Positions 1-9,691 of a stretch of 64,000 nt of DNA are shown in pieces. Both the position numbers and the translations under genes were made by a program. This DNA is from a bacterium (GTDB lineage Bacteria; Zhuqueibacterota; Zhuqueibacteria; Zhuqueibacterales; Zhuqueibacteraceae). Position 1 is the first letter of the stretch; every line of letters starts with the position of its first letter. Under the pieces are notes generated by a model. That model saw nothing but the letters and a program-made list of their open reading frames with translations, had not been told where the DNA came from and made no database searches. The stretch covers positions 1-64,000 of the forward strand of contig JAKLJX010000016.1 in assembly GCA_023150945.1 (NCBI GenBank), written 5' to 3'.

Positions 1-100
1 TGGGTAACACATATTATGAGGCAACGACGCCATTTCAAAAAAACCTTCGGTAACAATATTTATGAGCCAATGCGCCGTTGCGTCGGGAGCCGCGAGGGTA

Positions 101-128
101 TTGACTTTTGAGGAAAAGTTGCTATATT
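101..128 (+). promoter_or_regulatory. sigma-70 type promoter of tRNA-Asn
   Basis: TTGACT at 101-106 and TATATT at 123-128 are separated by 16 bases, one and one mismatch from the consensus boxes. The start of transcription would fall about 10 bases before the tRNA at 147. Nothing else is encoded in the first 146 bases. Confidence 0.7.
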
Positions 129-146
129 GGGCTTCGTTTCAAGTGA

Positions 147-219
147 TCCCGAGTAGCTCAACCGGCAGAGCGGGTGGCTGTTAACCACTAGGTTGTAGGT
201 TCGAGTCCTACCTCGGGAG
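147..219 (+). tRNA. tRNA-Asn (anticodon GTT)
   Basis: A complete cloverleaf can be folded. The acceptor arm TCCCGAG (147-153) pairs with CTCGGGA (212-218), the T-loop is GGTTCGAGTCC, and the anticodon loop CTGTTAA at 178-184 places GTT at 180-182. CCA is not encoded. It has its own promoter upstream and a terminator directly after it, so it is a single-gene transcript. Confidence 0.96.
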
Positions 220-221
220 CG

Positions 222-255
222 AAAAAAATCCCAGAGTCTTCTGGGATTTTTTGTT
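222..255 (+). terminator. Rho-independent terminator after tRNA-Asn
   Basis: An inverted repeat AATCCCAG / CTGGGATT closes a small loop and is followed by a T-run; the leading A-run makes it look usable from both strands. Confidence 0.85.
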
Positions 256-521
256 TTGGGCCAATTTCGAGCCGGAGAGATTGGCTGGCAACTCGAAGAG
301 ACTGCAACGGCCCGAGCAAAGGTGCCAATCCGGCTGTTCGGGCCACCGTTTTCTGCTTCCGTGCGGAGATGGTCTGCGCCCGCCGCGAAAATCGGGCTGC
401 GCCGCCTGCCGGCAAGTTTCAGATTGACATTTCTGCGGCATTTCAACATATTTCGGCCGGCTGTTCGGTTTCGACTTCATGGCCGGTAACGAATCTCATG
501 ATGAAGTGCCACGGCAAATTT

Positions 522-1562
522 ATGAAACTCTTCCGGCACGCCGGGCGCGTGCTTGGGTTGATCCTGCTCTCGATTGCCCTGTGCCGTTGCGGCTCCGGGG
601 CCAGCTCCCGCACCCTGCAGCCTGACCAGACGCTCAGCTCACGCGAGGTGCAAAAATCCCTTACCGCTGTCGTCGCTTCGATCGTGGGCGTGGGCGCGAT
701 TTTCAACTACCGGGTGGAAACCTACAACCATGAAATCCCGCAGGGCAAATTCCAGCCGGATTCCACCAGCCCCACCGGTTATCAACTGCAAGCCGGCAAC
801 TCCGTTTCCCGCAGCGAGCAGACCGAACGCGTGAACGGCGCGGGCCTGGTGCTGCATCGCGACACCAACCACACGGTGATTCTCACCTGCGCGCATGTGG
901 TCGTGCATGGCGATACCATCAGGACCTACTATCGCGACAGCTTTGGCCGGCGCACTGACATTCTGCATTCGCGCGCGGTCTTGCGCCGGCAGGAATTCTA
1001 CGTGCTCAACCAGAGCAACCATCTCATCAGCGCAGAACTCATTACCGCCGACGAACGTGCCGATTTGGCGCTGCTGCGCGTCTCCTCCAACTTCGTCGTG
1101 GGCTTTCCCTTCCCCTTCGAAGTCGCGTATGAGGAACCGCTGGTCTGGGGCGATTACTGCTATCTTTTCGGCTATCCGAAGGAGACCAAGCAACTGACCA
1201 GCGGCTTGGTGAGCATGCTGCCGCATGAGGGCTTTTTCATGATCGATGCGGTGGCGCGTTCGGGGTTTTCCGGCGGGCCGGTTTTTGTCGTGCGGCCCCC
1301 GCGCGGGTTGCAGCTTACCGGCGTCATCCGCGGCGTATCCTCGGAGAAACTGTACTACGTCGCGCCGCCGGAAAACGCGCTGGTGGGAGAGGCGCTCACG
1401 CCCGAAGAACTGCAGCAGCTCAGCGCCCAGGAAATCAACCTGATCAACTACGGCGCCGCGTATGCCGTCGGGCCGCAGCTCATCGGCAGGTTTCTCAAGG
1501 CGGCGGTGCCGGCGCTCGAACGCGCGGGCATTCAACTGGCCGACAAATATCTTCCGCGCTGA
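522..1562 (+). CDS. secreted trypsin-like serine protease (S1/DegP-like fold)
   Basis: This is an exported serine peptidase of 346 residues. From the chosen ATG it starts with a short basic stretch, a hydrophobic segment (LGLILLSIAL) and cysteines, so it is exported and perhaps a lipoprotein, although the box before Cys is not canonical. The catalytic triad is visible: His125 in TCAHVV, Asp181 in RADLALL and Ser250 in GFSGGP. No PDZ domain follows, unlike full DegP/HtrA proteins; about 95 residues remain after the Ser. In-frame ATGs at 498 and 501 are alternative starts, and the open frame runs back to 369 without a signal-like N-terminus. The next gene follows after 73 bases on the same strand. 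Substrate and role are unknown. Confidence 0.8.
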   Translation: MKLFRHAGRVLGLILLSIALCRCGSGASSRTLQPDQTLSSREVQKSLTAVVASIVGVGAIFNYRVETYNHEIPQGKFQPDSTSPTGYQLQAGNSVSRSEQTERVNGAGLVLHRDTNHTVILTCAHVVVHGDTIRTYYRDSFGRRTDILHSRAVLRRQEFYVLNQSNHLISAELITADERADLALLRVSSNFVVGFPFPFEVAYEEPLVWGDYCYLFGYPKETKQLTSGLVSMLPHEGFFMIDAVARSGFSGGPVFVVRPPRGLQLTGVIRGVSSEKLYYVAPPENALVGEALTPEELQQLSAQEINLINYGAAYAVGPQLIGRFLKAAVPALERAGIQLADKYLPR

Positions 1563-1635
1563 ACACCGGCGTACTGCCGCCGGCCGGAACCATTGTCTTT
1601 TACTTCGTGCAACCAACTCTCAGGAAGGAAAACAC

Positions 1636-2691
1636 ATGCAACGACGCATTGTCTGGAGTTTCATGCTGCTGTGGGCAACTGCGCAATGGGCGGGCGCCCA
1701 GGAAAAGGTCGTGATCGTGCCCAAGCGGGTGGAGAGCGCGCCGCGTGCCGTCAATGACAGCACCGACCTCTTTGCCAAGTCCTATCGCTTCTTCATTGAA
1801 GGCGAAACCGATATGGCGGTGGACTCGCTGCGCAAACTCATCGATCAAAGCGGCCTCAAACTCAATCCCGACGCCTACTACATCGTGGTCGCCAATTTCA
1901 CCGACCGCGTTTCCCCGATCGGCCTGCTGCACGGCAACTCCAGCTTTCTCGACACCCGGCTTTATGGCCTGAAAAGCGACAGCCTGTACTATCTCTTCAT
2001 CTCGCGCACGGAAAACGCGCCGTCCTTCGTCTCGGTGATGTTGAAAACGAAAAAGACGCCGTTTGAAGCCAATTTGCCGGCGTTCCTGCAACTCATCGGC
2101 TTCGGCTTGCCAGGCGCGCTCGACCAGCCGGAGCAGAAAACCACCTGGCTGGATTTGCGCCGCTTCGAAGTCCCGGAAAAATTCCAGAAGGTTTCGGACA
2201 TTTCCGTGATCGTGAAGAAATCGCTGGAGGAGGACCGCTACCTGGCGGCGGCAGTGTTCGATAATACGCCACTGGAACGCTGGAGCTACGGCATTGCCAC
2301 CGCCATTACGACGCTTAATGACGTCACGCTCGAAATCGGCGAGGACGGCACGATTGTGGTCCGTCCCAAACCCACCGGTGATTTGGCGGCTTTCGGCGTG
2401 GTCAACTTTCATTTCAAACCGGTGGATACCAAGGCGCCGACGCTGGCCAGTTCGGTGCACCTGCTGGGTGGCTTGCGATTGGCTACGCACATCGAGCCGC
2501 TGCTGGGTTTGGGCATCGGCCTGCCGATCGCCGCGTTTGAGCTGCACGTATTCGCGGGCGGCAGCCTGGCATTTCAAAACGAACTAAAGGCCGGCTTTCA
2601 GATTGGGCAGCGCGTCTTGAACGAGCAGGATCCCTTCAAGCTCAAACTGAAGGCCTACCCGCGCTTTGGGTTGGAACTGAAGTTTCCTTAG
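1636..2691 (+). CDS. exported protein of unknown function
   Basis: This 351-residue protein begins with a typical signal peptide (basic MQRR, hydrophobic core, cleavage after WAGAQ). The start is fixed by an AGGAAGG ribosome site 1622-1628. The frame is open further upstream to 1462, but that part overlaps the protease gene. No family is recognised. The C-terminal 120 residues alternate hydrophobic and glycine-rich stretches that could form beta structure (LLGGLRLATHIEPLLGLGIG). It follows the protease on the same strand and ends before a strong terminator, so the two may form a transcription unit. Confidence 0.65.
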   Translation: MQRRIVWSFMLLWATAQWAGAQEKVVIVPKRVESAPRAVNDSTDLFAKSYRFFIEGETDMAVDSLRKLIDQSGLKLNPDAYYIVVANFTDRVSPIGLLHGNSSFLDTRLYGLKSDSLYYLFISRTENAPSFVSVMLKTKKTPFEANLPAFLQLIGFGLPGALDQPEQKTTWLDLRRFEVPEKFQKVSDISVIVKKSLEEDRYLAAAVFDNTPLERWSYGIATAITTLNDVTLEIGEDGTIVVRPKPTGDLAAFGVVNFHFKPVDTKAPTLASSVHLLGGLRLATHIEPLLGLGIGLPIAAFELHVFAGGSLAFQNELKAGFQIGQRVLNEQDPFKLKLKAYPRFGLELKFP

Positions 2692-2723
2692 CGGCCGTGC
2701 GCGGAAGTGGATGGCACGACCAG

Positions 2724-2755
2724 AAGCCCTGCCTGGTGCAGGGCTTTTTGTTTTG
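2724..2755 (+). terminator. Rho-independent terminator
   Basis: AGCCCTGC (2725-2732) pairs with GCAGGGCT (2738-2745), followed by TTTTTGTTTT. It lies 33 bases after the stop of the exported protein and would end that plus-strand unit. Confidence 0.85.
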
Positions 2756-2822
2756 GCTGATTGAGGCCGGCTGAAGCGAAGTAAGGGGCGGTGAGCGATC
2801 GCCAGAGATTTCAGCATCAAAC

Positions 2823-2866
2823 AAAAAAGGCCAGCATTGACCGTCTCGTCAATTTGGCCTTTTTTG
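2823..2866. terminator. bidirectional terminator between converging units
   Basis: AAAAAAGGCC (2823-2832) and GGCCTTTTTT (2856-2865) flank a second inner repeat ATTGAC/GTCAAT. The symmetry gives a U-tract on both strands, so it can end the plus-strand unit and the minus-strand secG/tRNA-Leu unit. Confidence 0.75.
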
Positions 2867-2906
2867 TTTTGCGTCCACACTTTGCATCCAAAGCGGGAAG
2901 CAGGGT

Positions 2907-2993
2907 TGGTGCGGAAGGGGGGACTCGAACCCCCACGGGCGAAGCCCACTACCCCCTCAAGATAGCGTGTCTACCAGGTTTCACCACTTCCGC
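2907..2993 (-). tRNA. tRNA-Leu (anticodon GAG)
   Basis: This is a class II tRNA with a long variable arm. The acceptor GCGGAAG (2987-2993) pairs with CTTCCGC, and the 3' ACCA is encoded (2907-2910). The anticodon stem CTATC/GGTAG encloses TTGAGGG, giving GAG (complement of 2956-2958). It lies directly downstream of secG, the same neighbourhood as E. coli secG-leuU, which is also tRNA-Leu(GAG). Confidence 0.95.
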
Positions 2994-3034
2994 AAGTGAA
3001 ATCCCCCGGCTTGAACACTCTCAAAACAACGTTC

Positions 3035-3415
3035 TTACTGTTGCTGCGGCGAGGCCGGTTGCTGCTGCGCCGGTGCCGGCACGGTCTGCGTGCCGGGCAC
3101 GACCGGCGCGCCGATATCAGCCGGCGAAGGCGTGCGCGTTTGGCGCTCCTGGCGTTCCTGGCCCACCAGACTGCTTGACGGTGTCGAGCTTGATTTCATC
3201 AAGCCCAAGATCAGCGCCAGGATCATGAAGCTGGCGGCCAGAATCGCAGTCAGCTTGCTCAGAAACGTGGCAGCGCCGCGGGTTCCGAAAACTGTGCCCA
3301 TGGTGCTGCCGCCGAAAGATCCGGCCAAACCGCCGCCTTTGCTCGCCTGCATCAGAATGACAGCCGTTTGCAGCAGGGCGACCAGAAGAAAGATGGTGAT
3401 CAGAAATCCGTACAT
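3035..3415 (-). CDS. secG: protein translocase subunit SecG
   Basis: This 126-residue inner-membrane subunit of SecYEG assists SecA-driven export. The first hydrophobic segment (residues 2-22) is followed by the family loop ILMQASKGGGLAGSFGG and a second membrane helix (about 54-73). The C-terminal 50 residues are a low-complexity Pro/Gln tail, longer than usual and rich in QQQ near the stop. It follows tpiA by 24 bases in the same direction and precedes tRNA-Leu, so it probably shares the glycolytic operon transcript. Confidence 0.93.
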   Translation of the reverse strand: MYGFLITIFLLVALLQTAVILMQASKGGGLAGSFGGSTMGTVFGTRGAATFLSKLTAILAASFMILALILGLMKSSSTPSSSLVGQERQERQTRTPSPADIGAPVVPGTQTVPAPAQQQPASPQQQ

Positions 3416-3439
3416 GAAAAAAATCCCAGATGGTTCACG

Positions 3440-4216
3440 TCATGATAGATTTTCCGCGGCCTTGATGATGGCCGCGAAACCTTCCGCTTCCAAACTCGCG
3501 CCACCCACGAGTGCGCCGTCGATATCCGGCTGCTGCATCAACTCTGCGGCATTGGCGGGTTTCACGCTGCCGCCATACTGAATCCGGCAGGCCGCGGCGG
3601 TGGCGCCGTCATACAAAGCCCCGAGCAGACTGCGAATGAACGCATGCACTTCCTGCGCCTGCTCGGGCGTGGCATTCACGCCCGTGCCGATCGCCCACAC
3701 CGGTTCGTAAGCAATGGTGACCGGCGCAAGCTCGTTGGCCGTGAGGCCTTGCAAGGCGCCCCGCACCTGCGTTTCGACCACGCGCTGCGTGTCGCCGGCC
3801 TGGCGTTGGGCGAGCGTCTCGCCGAGGCAGACAATCGGCCGCAGCCCGCCGGCCAGCGCCCGCTTGAGCCGGCGATTGACGGTTTCATCCGTTTCGCCGA
3901 AATACTGGCGCCGCTCGGAATGGCCGATGAGAACATATTCACAACCGGCGCTCTGCAACATCGCTCCGGCGATTTCGCCGGTGAAGGCGCCCTTTTCCTC
4001 CCAGTGCAGATTCTGTCCGCCCAACTTGATCGCCGAGCCTTTGAGCAGTTCTGCCGCCAAGCCCAGGTGGGTGAAAGGCGGAAAAACCGCCATGTCAACT
4101 TTCGTGATGTTCACGACTTTGACTTTGAGCGCCTTGATCAAGGCGGCGCCTTCGGTCAAGGTCGTGAACATTTTCCAATTGCCGGCCACGAACGGGCGGC
4201 GCGTACGACTTGCCAT
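3440..4216 (-). CDS. tpiA: triosephosphate isomerase
   Basis: This enzyme interconverts dihydroxyacetone phosphate and glyceraldehyde 3-phosphate. Its 258 residues match the family length. Catalytic residues are visible: Lys15 in GNWKMF, His99 in IGHSERR and Glu171 in AYEPVWAIGTG; the phosphate-binding GGSVKPANA is near the C-terminus. The ribosome site AAGAGGAA overlaps the stop codon of gap 9 bases upstream, pointing to translational coupling. Gene order pfk-gap-tpiA-secG places three consecutive glycolytic steps in one unit. Confidence 0.97.
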   Translation of the reverse strand: MASRTRRPFVAGNWKMFTTLTEGAALIKALKVKVVNITKVDMAVFPPFTHLGLAAELLKGSAIKLGGQNLHWEEKGAFTGEIAGAMLQSAGCEYVLIGHSERRQYFGETDETVNRRLKRALAGGLRPIVCLGETLAQRQAGDTQRVVETQVRGALQGLTANELAPVTIAYEPVWAIGTGVNATPEQAQEVHAFIRSLLGALYDGATAAACRIQYGGSVKPANAAELMQQPDIDGALVGGASLEAEGFAAIIKAAENLS

Positions 4217-4225
4217 TGGTTCCTC

Positions 4226-5251
<1,026 letters not shown>

Positions 5252-5278
5252 CTAACGTTCACTGCAACCATGTTGAGC

Positions 5279-6313
5279 TTATCCAAAGAAAACTTTGGCA
5301 ATTTCGAGAATCTCGGGGTCGATCGTTTTGGGCTGTTTGAGCGCCACGACCATCGGCACTTCGACGATTTCGGTGCCGCGCAGCGCCGGCATGTAGCCGA
5401 ATTTGCCCTGATGAACCATGTCCGCGGCCCGCACGCCGAAGCGGGTGGCCAGCAGACGGTCGTAGGAGGTCGGCGAGCCGCCGCGTTGCAACGGGCCCAG
5501 CACGGTCACCCGCACTTCCGTTTGTACCAGCAACTGCTCGAGTTGGCGGCCGACATAGTCGCCGATGCCGCCGTACACCGGATGATCAAACTCATCCACC
5601 GGACGGGGCAGGCTGGCATCGCGGTCAGCTTCGCGCGGCCGCGCGCCTTCCGCCACCACGATGATGCTGAAGTTCCGTCCGCGGCGCTTGCGCGCTTCGA
5701 TGGCCTTCGCAACTTCGGCCACGGAAAACGGCTGTTCCGGTACCAAAATATAATCGGCGCCGCCGGCAATGCCCGCCGCTGCGGCAATGGCGCCGGAAAA
5801 ACGGCCCAGCACTTCCAACACCATCACGCGGTGATGCGCCTCGGCGGTGCTGTGCAGCCGGTCAATCGCCTCGGTGGCCACGCCCACCGCCGTATCGAAT
5901 CCGAAGGAGACGTCGGTGCCCGCCACATCATTGTCAATGGTTTTCGGAATGCCCACCACCTTCAGGCTCCGATCCGCCAGCTTGTGCGCCACTCCCATGG
6001 TGTCTTCCCCGCCGATGACCACCAGCGCATCGATCTCGTAGCCCTGTGTATTCTCCAGAATCTTCGCGACGCTGGCTTCGCTCTTGAAGGGGTTGACCAG
6101 CGAGGTGCCGAGAATCGTTCCGCCCTTGGGCAGGATGCCGGACACCGAATACAGGCTGAGCGGTTCGATATCTGCATCGATCAAACCCTCCCAGCCGTTG
6201 CGAACGCCCAGCACTTGGTCGTCGTAGGCGGTAATCGCGCGCCGGGTAACGGCGCGTATGCACGCATTCAAACCCGGACAATCACTGCCGCCTGTTAATA
6301 CCCCGACTCTCAT
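5279..6313 (-). CDS. pfkA: 6-phosphofructokinase, probably pyrophosphate-dependent
   Basis: This 344-residue protein phosphorylates fructose 6-phosphate and heads the glycolytic operon. The N-terminus reads VLTGGSDCPGLNA and the substrate region PKTIDND is clear. The two positions that separate donors in this family are Asp104 (GGEDT, where ATP enzymes of the E. coli type have Gly) and Lys124 (PKTIDND, where E. coli has Gly). Asp104 plus Lys124 is the pyrophosphate-type pattern, so PPi use is inferred; an ATP enzyme is less likely but not excluded. GGAGGA lies 8 bases before the start. Confidence 0.93.
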   Translation of the reverse strand: MRVGVLTGGSDCPGLNACIRAVTRRAITAYDDQVLGVRNGWEGLIDADIEPLSLYSVSGILPKGGTILGTSLVNPFKSEASVAKILENTQGYEIDALVVIGGEDTMGVAHKLADRSLKVVGIPKTIDNDVAGTDVSFGFDTAVGVATEAIDRLHSTAEAHHRVMVLEVLGRFSGAIAAAAGIAGGADYILVPEQPFSVAEVAKAIEARKRRGRNFSIIVVAEGARPREADRDASLPRPVDEFDHPVYGGIGDYVGRQLEQLLVQTEVRVTVLGPLQRGGSPTSYDRLLATRFGVRAADMVHQGKFGYMPALRGTEIVEVPMVVALKQPKTIDPEILEIAKVFFG

Positions 6314-6340
6314 GCTGCACAGTCCTCCATAACGATTAAA

Positions 6341-6384
6341 TTCCCAAGCGATTCACCAATCCTTGATGAGATTCGACTTGGGAA
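6341..6384. repeat. inverted repeat in the pfk leader
   Basis: TTCCCAAG (6341-6348) and CTTGGGAA (6377-6384) are perfect 8-base arms 28 bases apart, upstream of pfk in an otherwise empty 160-base gap. It could be an operator pair or a leader hairpin. There is no other support. Confidence 0.35.
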
Positions 6385-6473
6385 AGATGAAGTCTCGATC
6401 ATTGCGGTGAAGCTGCAACCAAATTCAAAAACGACCGGCAAAGATAGCAAAAATCGCCTGGATTGTCAAGCTT

Positions 6474-8306
6474 TTATCCCGCCGCAATCAGCTTAATTCC
6501 CAGCTCTTGCAACTGCTTCGGCGAAACCGGCGAAGGTGAGCCGTCCATCAACGATACCGCCGAGTTGGTTTTGGGAAAGGCAATGACGTCGCGAATCGAC
6601 TTGCGGCCGGCCAGCAGCATGACCAGGCGGTCGAACCCGAAAGCAATGCCGCCGTGCGGCGGCGCGCCGTATTCGAACGCCTCCAGGAGAAAGCCGAATT
6701 TCTGCTCGGCCTCCTCCTCGCCGATATTGAGCAGCCGGAACATCTTCTGCTGAATGTCACGGCGGTGAATTCGAATGCTGCCGCCCGCGATTTCGGTACC
6801 GTTGAGCACGAGATCGTAGGCCTTTGCCCGTACCTCGCCGGGCGCAGTGTCCATCAAGGCCAGGTCCTCATCCAGCGGCGAAGTGAACGGATGATGGCAT
6901 GCCACCCAGCGGCCGTCTGCGTGATCGAACTCCAGCAGGGGGAACTCGACCACCCACAGAAGATCGAGCCTATCCTTGGGAATCAAGTTTTCCGCTTGCG
7001 CAAGTTTCAGTCGCAGTGCACCCAGCACTTCCCGGGCCTTTTCCTGCTTGTCGGCCACGAACAACAACAAATCCTCCACGCCGGCGCCAAAGCGCTGGTT
7101 CACGCGATTCACGATTGCCGCAGGAAAGAACTTGGCCGCGGCGCCTTGCCAGCCCTCGCTGCTGTTCTTGATTGCCACCAAGCCCTGCGCGCCCATCTGG
7201 GTCACGAGCTGGGTAAGCTCGTCGATCTGTTTGCGGGAGTATTTCGCGCCGCCGGGCAGGCAGATTCCCTGCACGCTCTTGCCGCTTGTGGCCGCCTCGA
7301 CAAAAATGCGAAAACCGCAGTCCGGCGCCAGGTCCGTGATATCGCGCAGTTCCATGCCGAAGCGGGTGTCGGGCCGGTCGCTGCCGAAACGCGCCATGGC
7401 CTCGGCATACGTCATGCGCGGCAGCGGCAGCGTGAGTTGCTGGCCGAGCGTCGCCTGCACCATCTCCGCGACCAGGCCTTCCATCAGGCCAAGCACGTCA
7501 TTGTGATCGACGAACGACATTTCCACGTCGATCTGGGTGAATTCCGGCTGGCGGTCGGCGCGCAGGTCCTCGTCGCGGAAGCAGCGCACGATTTGAAAAT
7601 AACGATCCAGACCGGAGACCATCAGGATTTGCTTGTAGGTCTGCGGGCTTTGCGGCAGCGCATAGAAGCTGCCGTGGTAGAGCCGGCTGGGCACCAGATA
7701 GTCGCGCGCCCCCTCGGGCGTGCTTTTCATCAACATGGGCGTTTCGATTTCCAGGAAACTGTGGCGGTCAAAATACCGCCGCACAAGCTGGGCAAGCTGA
7801 TGCCGGATGATGAGATTGCGCTGCATTTCGGGGCGGCGCAAATCGAGATAGCGGTATTTCAAGCGCAAATCCTCAGCCGCCTCGGTGCGATCATCAATCG
7901 CAAACGGCGGCGTTTTGGCGGGATTGAGAATCTTCAACTCCTGCGCCCGCACTTCGATTTCCCCGGTGGCGAGATTGGGATTGGACATGCCCGCCGGCCG
8001 GTGCGCAACCGTGCCGCGCACCGCAATGACGAATTCGCTGCGCAGCCCCTGCGCCAGCGCGTGCACCTGCGGGTTATCGGGCGCAAAAATGACCTGGGTC
8101 TTGCCGTAACGGTCGCGCAAATCGATGAAGAGCACGCCGCCGTGATCACGCCAACTATCGACCCAACCCGTCAGAGTCACTGCCGTGCCCTGATGTTCCG
8201 GACGCAGCGCACCGCAGGTGTGCGAGCGTTTCCACGCGCCGGCCGTGCCGGCGCCGGTCATGATCCCAGCCGAGGCTGCTTGCGGCGCAACGATTTTGGT
8301 TTCCAA
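6474..8306 (-). CDS. aspS: aspartyl-tRNA synthetase
   Basis: This class II synthetase charges tRNA-Asp. The sequence has the N-terminal anticodon-binding OB fold (VTLTGWVDSWRDHGGVLFI), motif 2 (FRDEDLRADRQPEFTQ) and motif 3 (GIAFGFDRLVMLL). The family is near 590 residues; the chosen TTG start gives 611. TTG at 8306 has GGAGGAC five bases upstream, which decides the start. The next ATG (8261) and a longer open frame to 8402 are less likely. It stands alone between the pfk operon and the terminator of the TonB-like gene. Confidence 0.94.
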   Translation of the reverse strand: METKIVAPQAASAGIMTGAGTAGAWKRSHTCGALRPEHQGTAVTLTGWVDSWRDHGGVLFIDLRDRYGKTQVIFAPDNPQVHALAQGLRSEFVIAVRGTVAHRPAGMSNPNLATGEIEVRAQELKILNPAKTPPFAIDDRTEAAEDLRLKYRYLDLRRPEMQRNLIIRHQLAQLVRRYFDRHSFLEIETPMLMKSTPEGARDYLVPSRLYHGSFYALPQSPQTYKQILMVSGLDRYFQIVRCFRDEDLRADRQPEFTQIDVEMSFVDHNDVLGLMEGLVAEMVQATLGQQLTLPLPRMTYAEAMARFGSDRPDTRFGMELRDITDLAPDCGFRIFVEAATSGKSVQGICLPGGAKYSRKQIDELTQLVTQMGAQGLVAIKNSSEGWQGAAAKFFPAAIVNRVNQRFGAGVEDLLLFVADKQEKAREVLGALRLKLAQAENLIPKDRLDLLWVVEFPLLEFDHADGRWVACHHPFTSPLDEDLALMDTAPGEVRAKAYDLVLNGTEIAGGSIRIHRRDIQQKMFRLLNIGEEEAEQKFGFLLEAFEYGAPPHGGIAFGFDRLVMLLAGRKSIRDVIAFPKTNSAVSLMDGSPSPVSPKQLQELGIKLIAAG

Positions 8307-8361
8307 CGATGTCCTCCGTGAAAGTTTCGGTATTCGCGAGCCGGAATATAGCAAAATTTGA

Positions 8362-8419
8362 CAAAATAAAAAACCGCTCGTCCAACGACCCGACGCGGTC
8401 ATCGCTGGAACAAGCGGTT
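8362..8419 (-). terminator. terminator after the TPR/ExbBD/TonB-like operon
   Basis: Read on the minus strand, AACCGCT...CCAgCGA pairs with TCGtTGG...AGCGGTT in a long stem, followed by TTTTTTATTTTG. It sits 28 bases after the stop of the TonB-like gene and separates that operon from aspS. Confidence 0.85.
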
Positions 8420-8446
8420 GGAAATAAAATTCGCGAAGTGTGAAAA

Positions 8447-9625
8447 TCAGTAGCCGAAGGTGTACACCTGGCGCACGGTGGTATTGCCCTTCTTGGGATC
8501 GATGGCGCCGAAATCATCCCAGCGCCGGATGCGGCTGAGAATGCATTCCTCCACGTCGGGATTGTTGACCGTCTTGGAGACGATGGTCGCGCTTTCCACC
8601 GTACCCTGCGGCGTGATCACGAAGCGCACGACGATTTTGCCCTTCAAGTTCGGGTCACGCTTGATCGCGCGCTGATAGCAATACTCGATGGCCGGGCTGT
8701 GCGTGGCAACCACCGCCTGAATGGCGTCGGCATCACGGCCCGAGCCGCCGGTTTGTCCCTCTTCCGCTTCGATCAGCGGCTTCTCGCTGCTGATGACCAG
8801 CTCGCCCGACCGGCTCACGCCTTTGGCCTTGCCTTCGCCCAAGCCGCCAACCAGGGCATCGATGTTGCCGGTGCCGGTGTCACGGCCGCCGCGAACGCGG
8901 CCTTTGCCGGGGCCGCCGGAACCCACGCCCGTACCTTCAGCGCCTGCACCGCCCTCGGCTTCCGCCCCGCTGCCGGCGCGCTTGATGCCGGTCACACCCG
9001 CCAGCGCTTCGTCAAGATTGGCGTTGGCATCGTGGCCGCCCAGAATGTCCGCGGCCGATTCCCCGGTTGCCAATCCGCTGCTGCTCGTCAACAAACCGAG
9101 CAAACCCTGGTTGCCCACTTGCTGGCTAATGGCCGCGCGCGAGCGCCGGCCGCCCGCGACCGGGCCGCTGGTACCGGCAATTTCGCCGCCGCCACCGGCT
9201 TCACCCGTGGGACTGCCGCCGGGGCTGCCGCGCGAGCCGCGCCGGGAAGCCGTGGTACCCACGGCGCCGGTAGCCGCGGTCGTGCTGGCTTCCGACTCCT
9301 CTTCCGGCGCCGCGATTGGCTCAGATTCCTGCGGCGTTTCGACGAACTTCGTCTCCTTGGCGGCCTTGTCGAGCACCAGCCGCGCAAACTGCTCCTGCAC
9401 CCGGGTCACGTCGTGGCTCGGCGGGTTGTTGATGAGATAGGTAATGAGGAGGAAATGGACAAGCAGGGAACCGATCAGCGTCATGGTGAAACGGCGATCG
9501 AACGACTGCCACCAGTGAAACTCGAATTCCTTGGGGAAAGCAAGGCGAGCGTCCGCTGTGCGGTCGAGTGAAAGACTGCTCCTGCTCTGCGCCGGCATAG
9601 GATCCCTGGAGGTTGTTGAACTCAT
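8447..9625 (-). CDS. TonB/AgmX-like energy transducer protein
   Basis: This is a 392-residue inner-membrane protein with one membrane helix at about residues 46-66, a long glycine- and alanine-rich periplasmic stretch, and a C-terminal domain resembling the AgmX/PglI and TonB C-terminal fold (residues about 300-392; IEYCYQRAIKRDPNLKGK, then VRFVITPQGTV). Such proteins carry energy from an ExbB/ExbD motor to outer-membrane partners. It is the last gene of a unit that also holds ExbB and two ExbD, which supports the role. The partner is not known; the two TPR proteins upstream are candidates. Confidence 0.82.
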   Translation of the reverse strand: MSSTTSRDPMPAQSRSSLSLDRTADARLAFPKEFEFHWWQSFDRRFTMTLIGSLLVHFLLITYLINNPPSHDVTRVQEQFARLVLDKAAKETKFVETPQESEPIAAPEEESEASTTAATGAVGTTASRRGSRGSPGGSPTGEAGGGGEIAGTSGPVAGGRRSRAAISQQVGNQGLLGLLTSSSGLATGESAADILGGHDANANLDEALAGVTGIKRAGSGAEAEGGAGAEGTGVGSGGPGKGRVRGGRDTGTGNIDALVGGLGEGKAKGVSRSGELVISSEKPLIEAEEGQTGGSGRDADAIQAVVATHSPAIEYCYQRAIKRDPNLKGKIVVRFVITPQGTVESATIVSKTVNNPDVEECILSRIRRWDDFGAIDPKKGNTTVRQVYTFGY

Positions 9626-9691
9626 CTGACTGAAAGAATTGATTCATCGTCCGCGCGGCACGGCCAGCCGCAAGGCGGCAATACCGGAGAC

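Noticed and set aside
60-449. Minus-strand open frames over the tRNA-Asn (reading like RTRTYNLVVNSHPLCRLSYSG and EVGLEPTT)
   Set aside because: These are translations of the antisense of a tRNA, a well-known false protein pattern; the tRNA structure explains the sequence.
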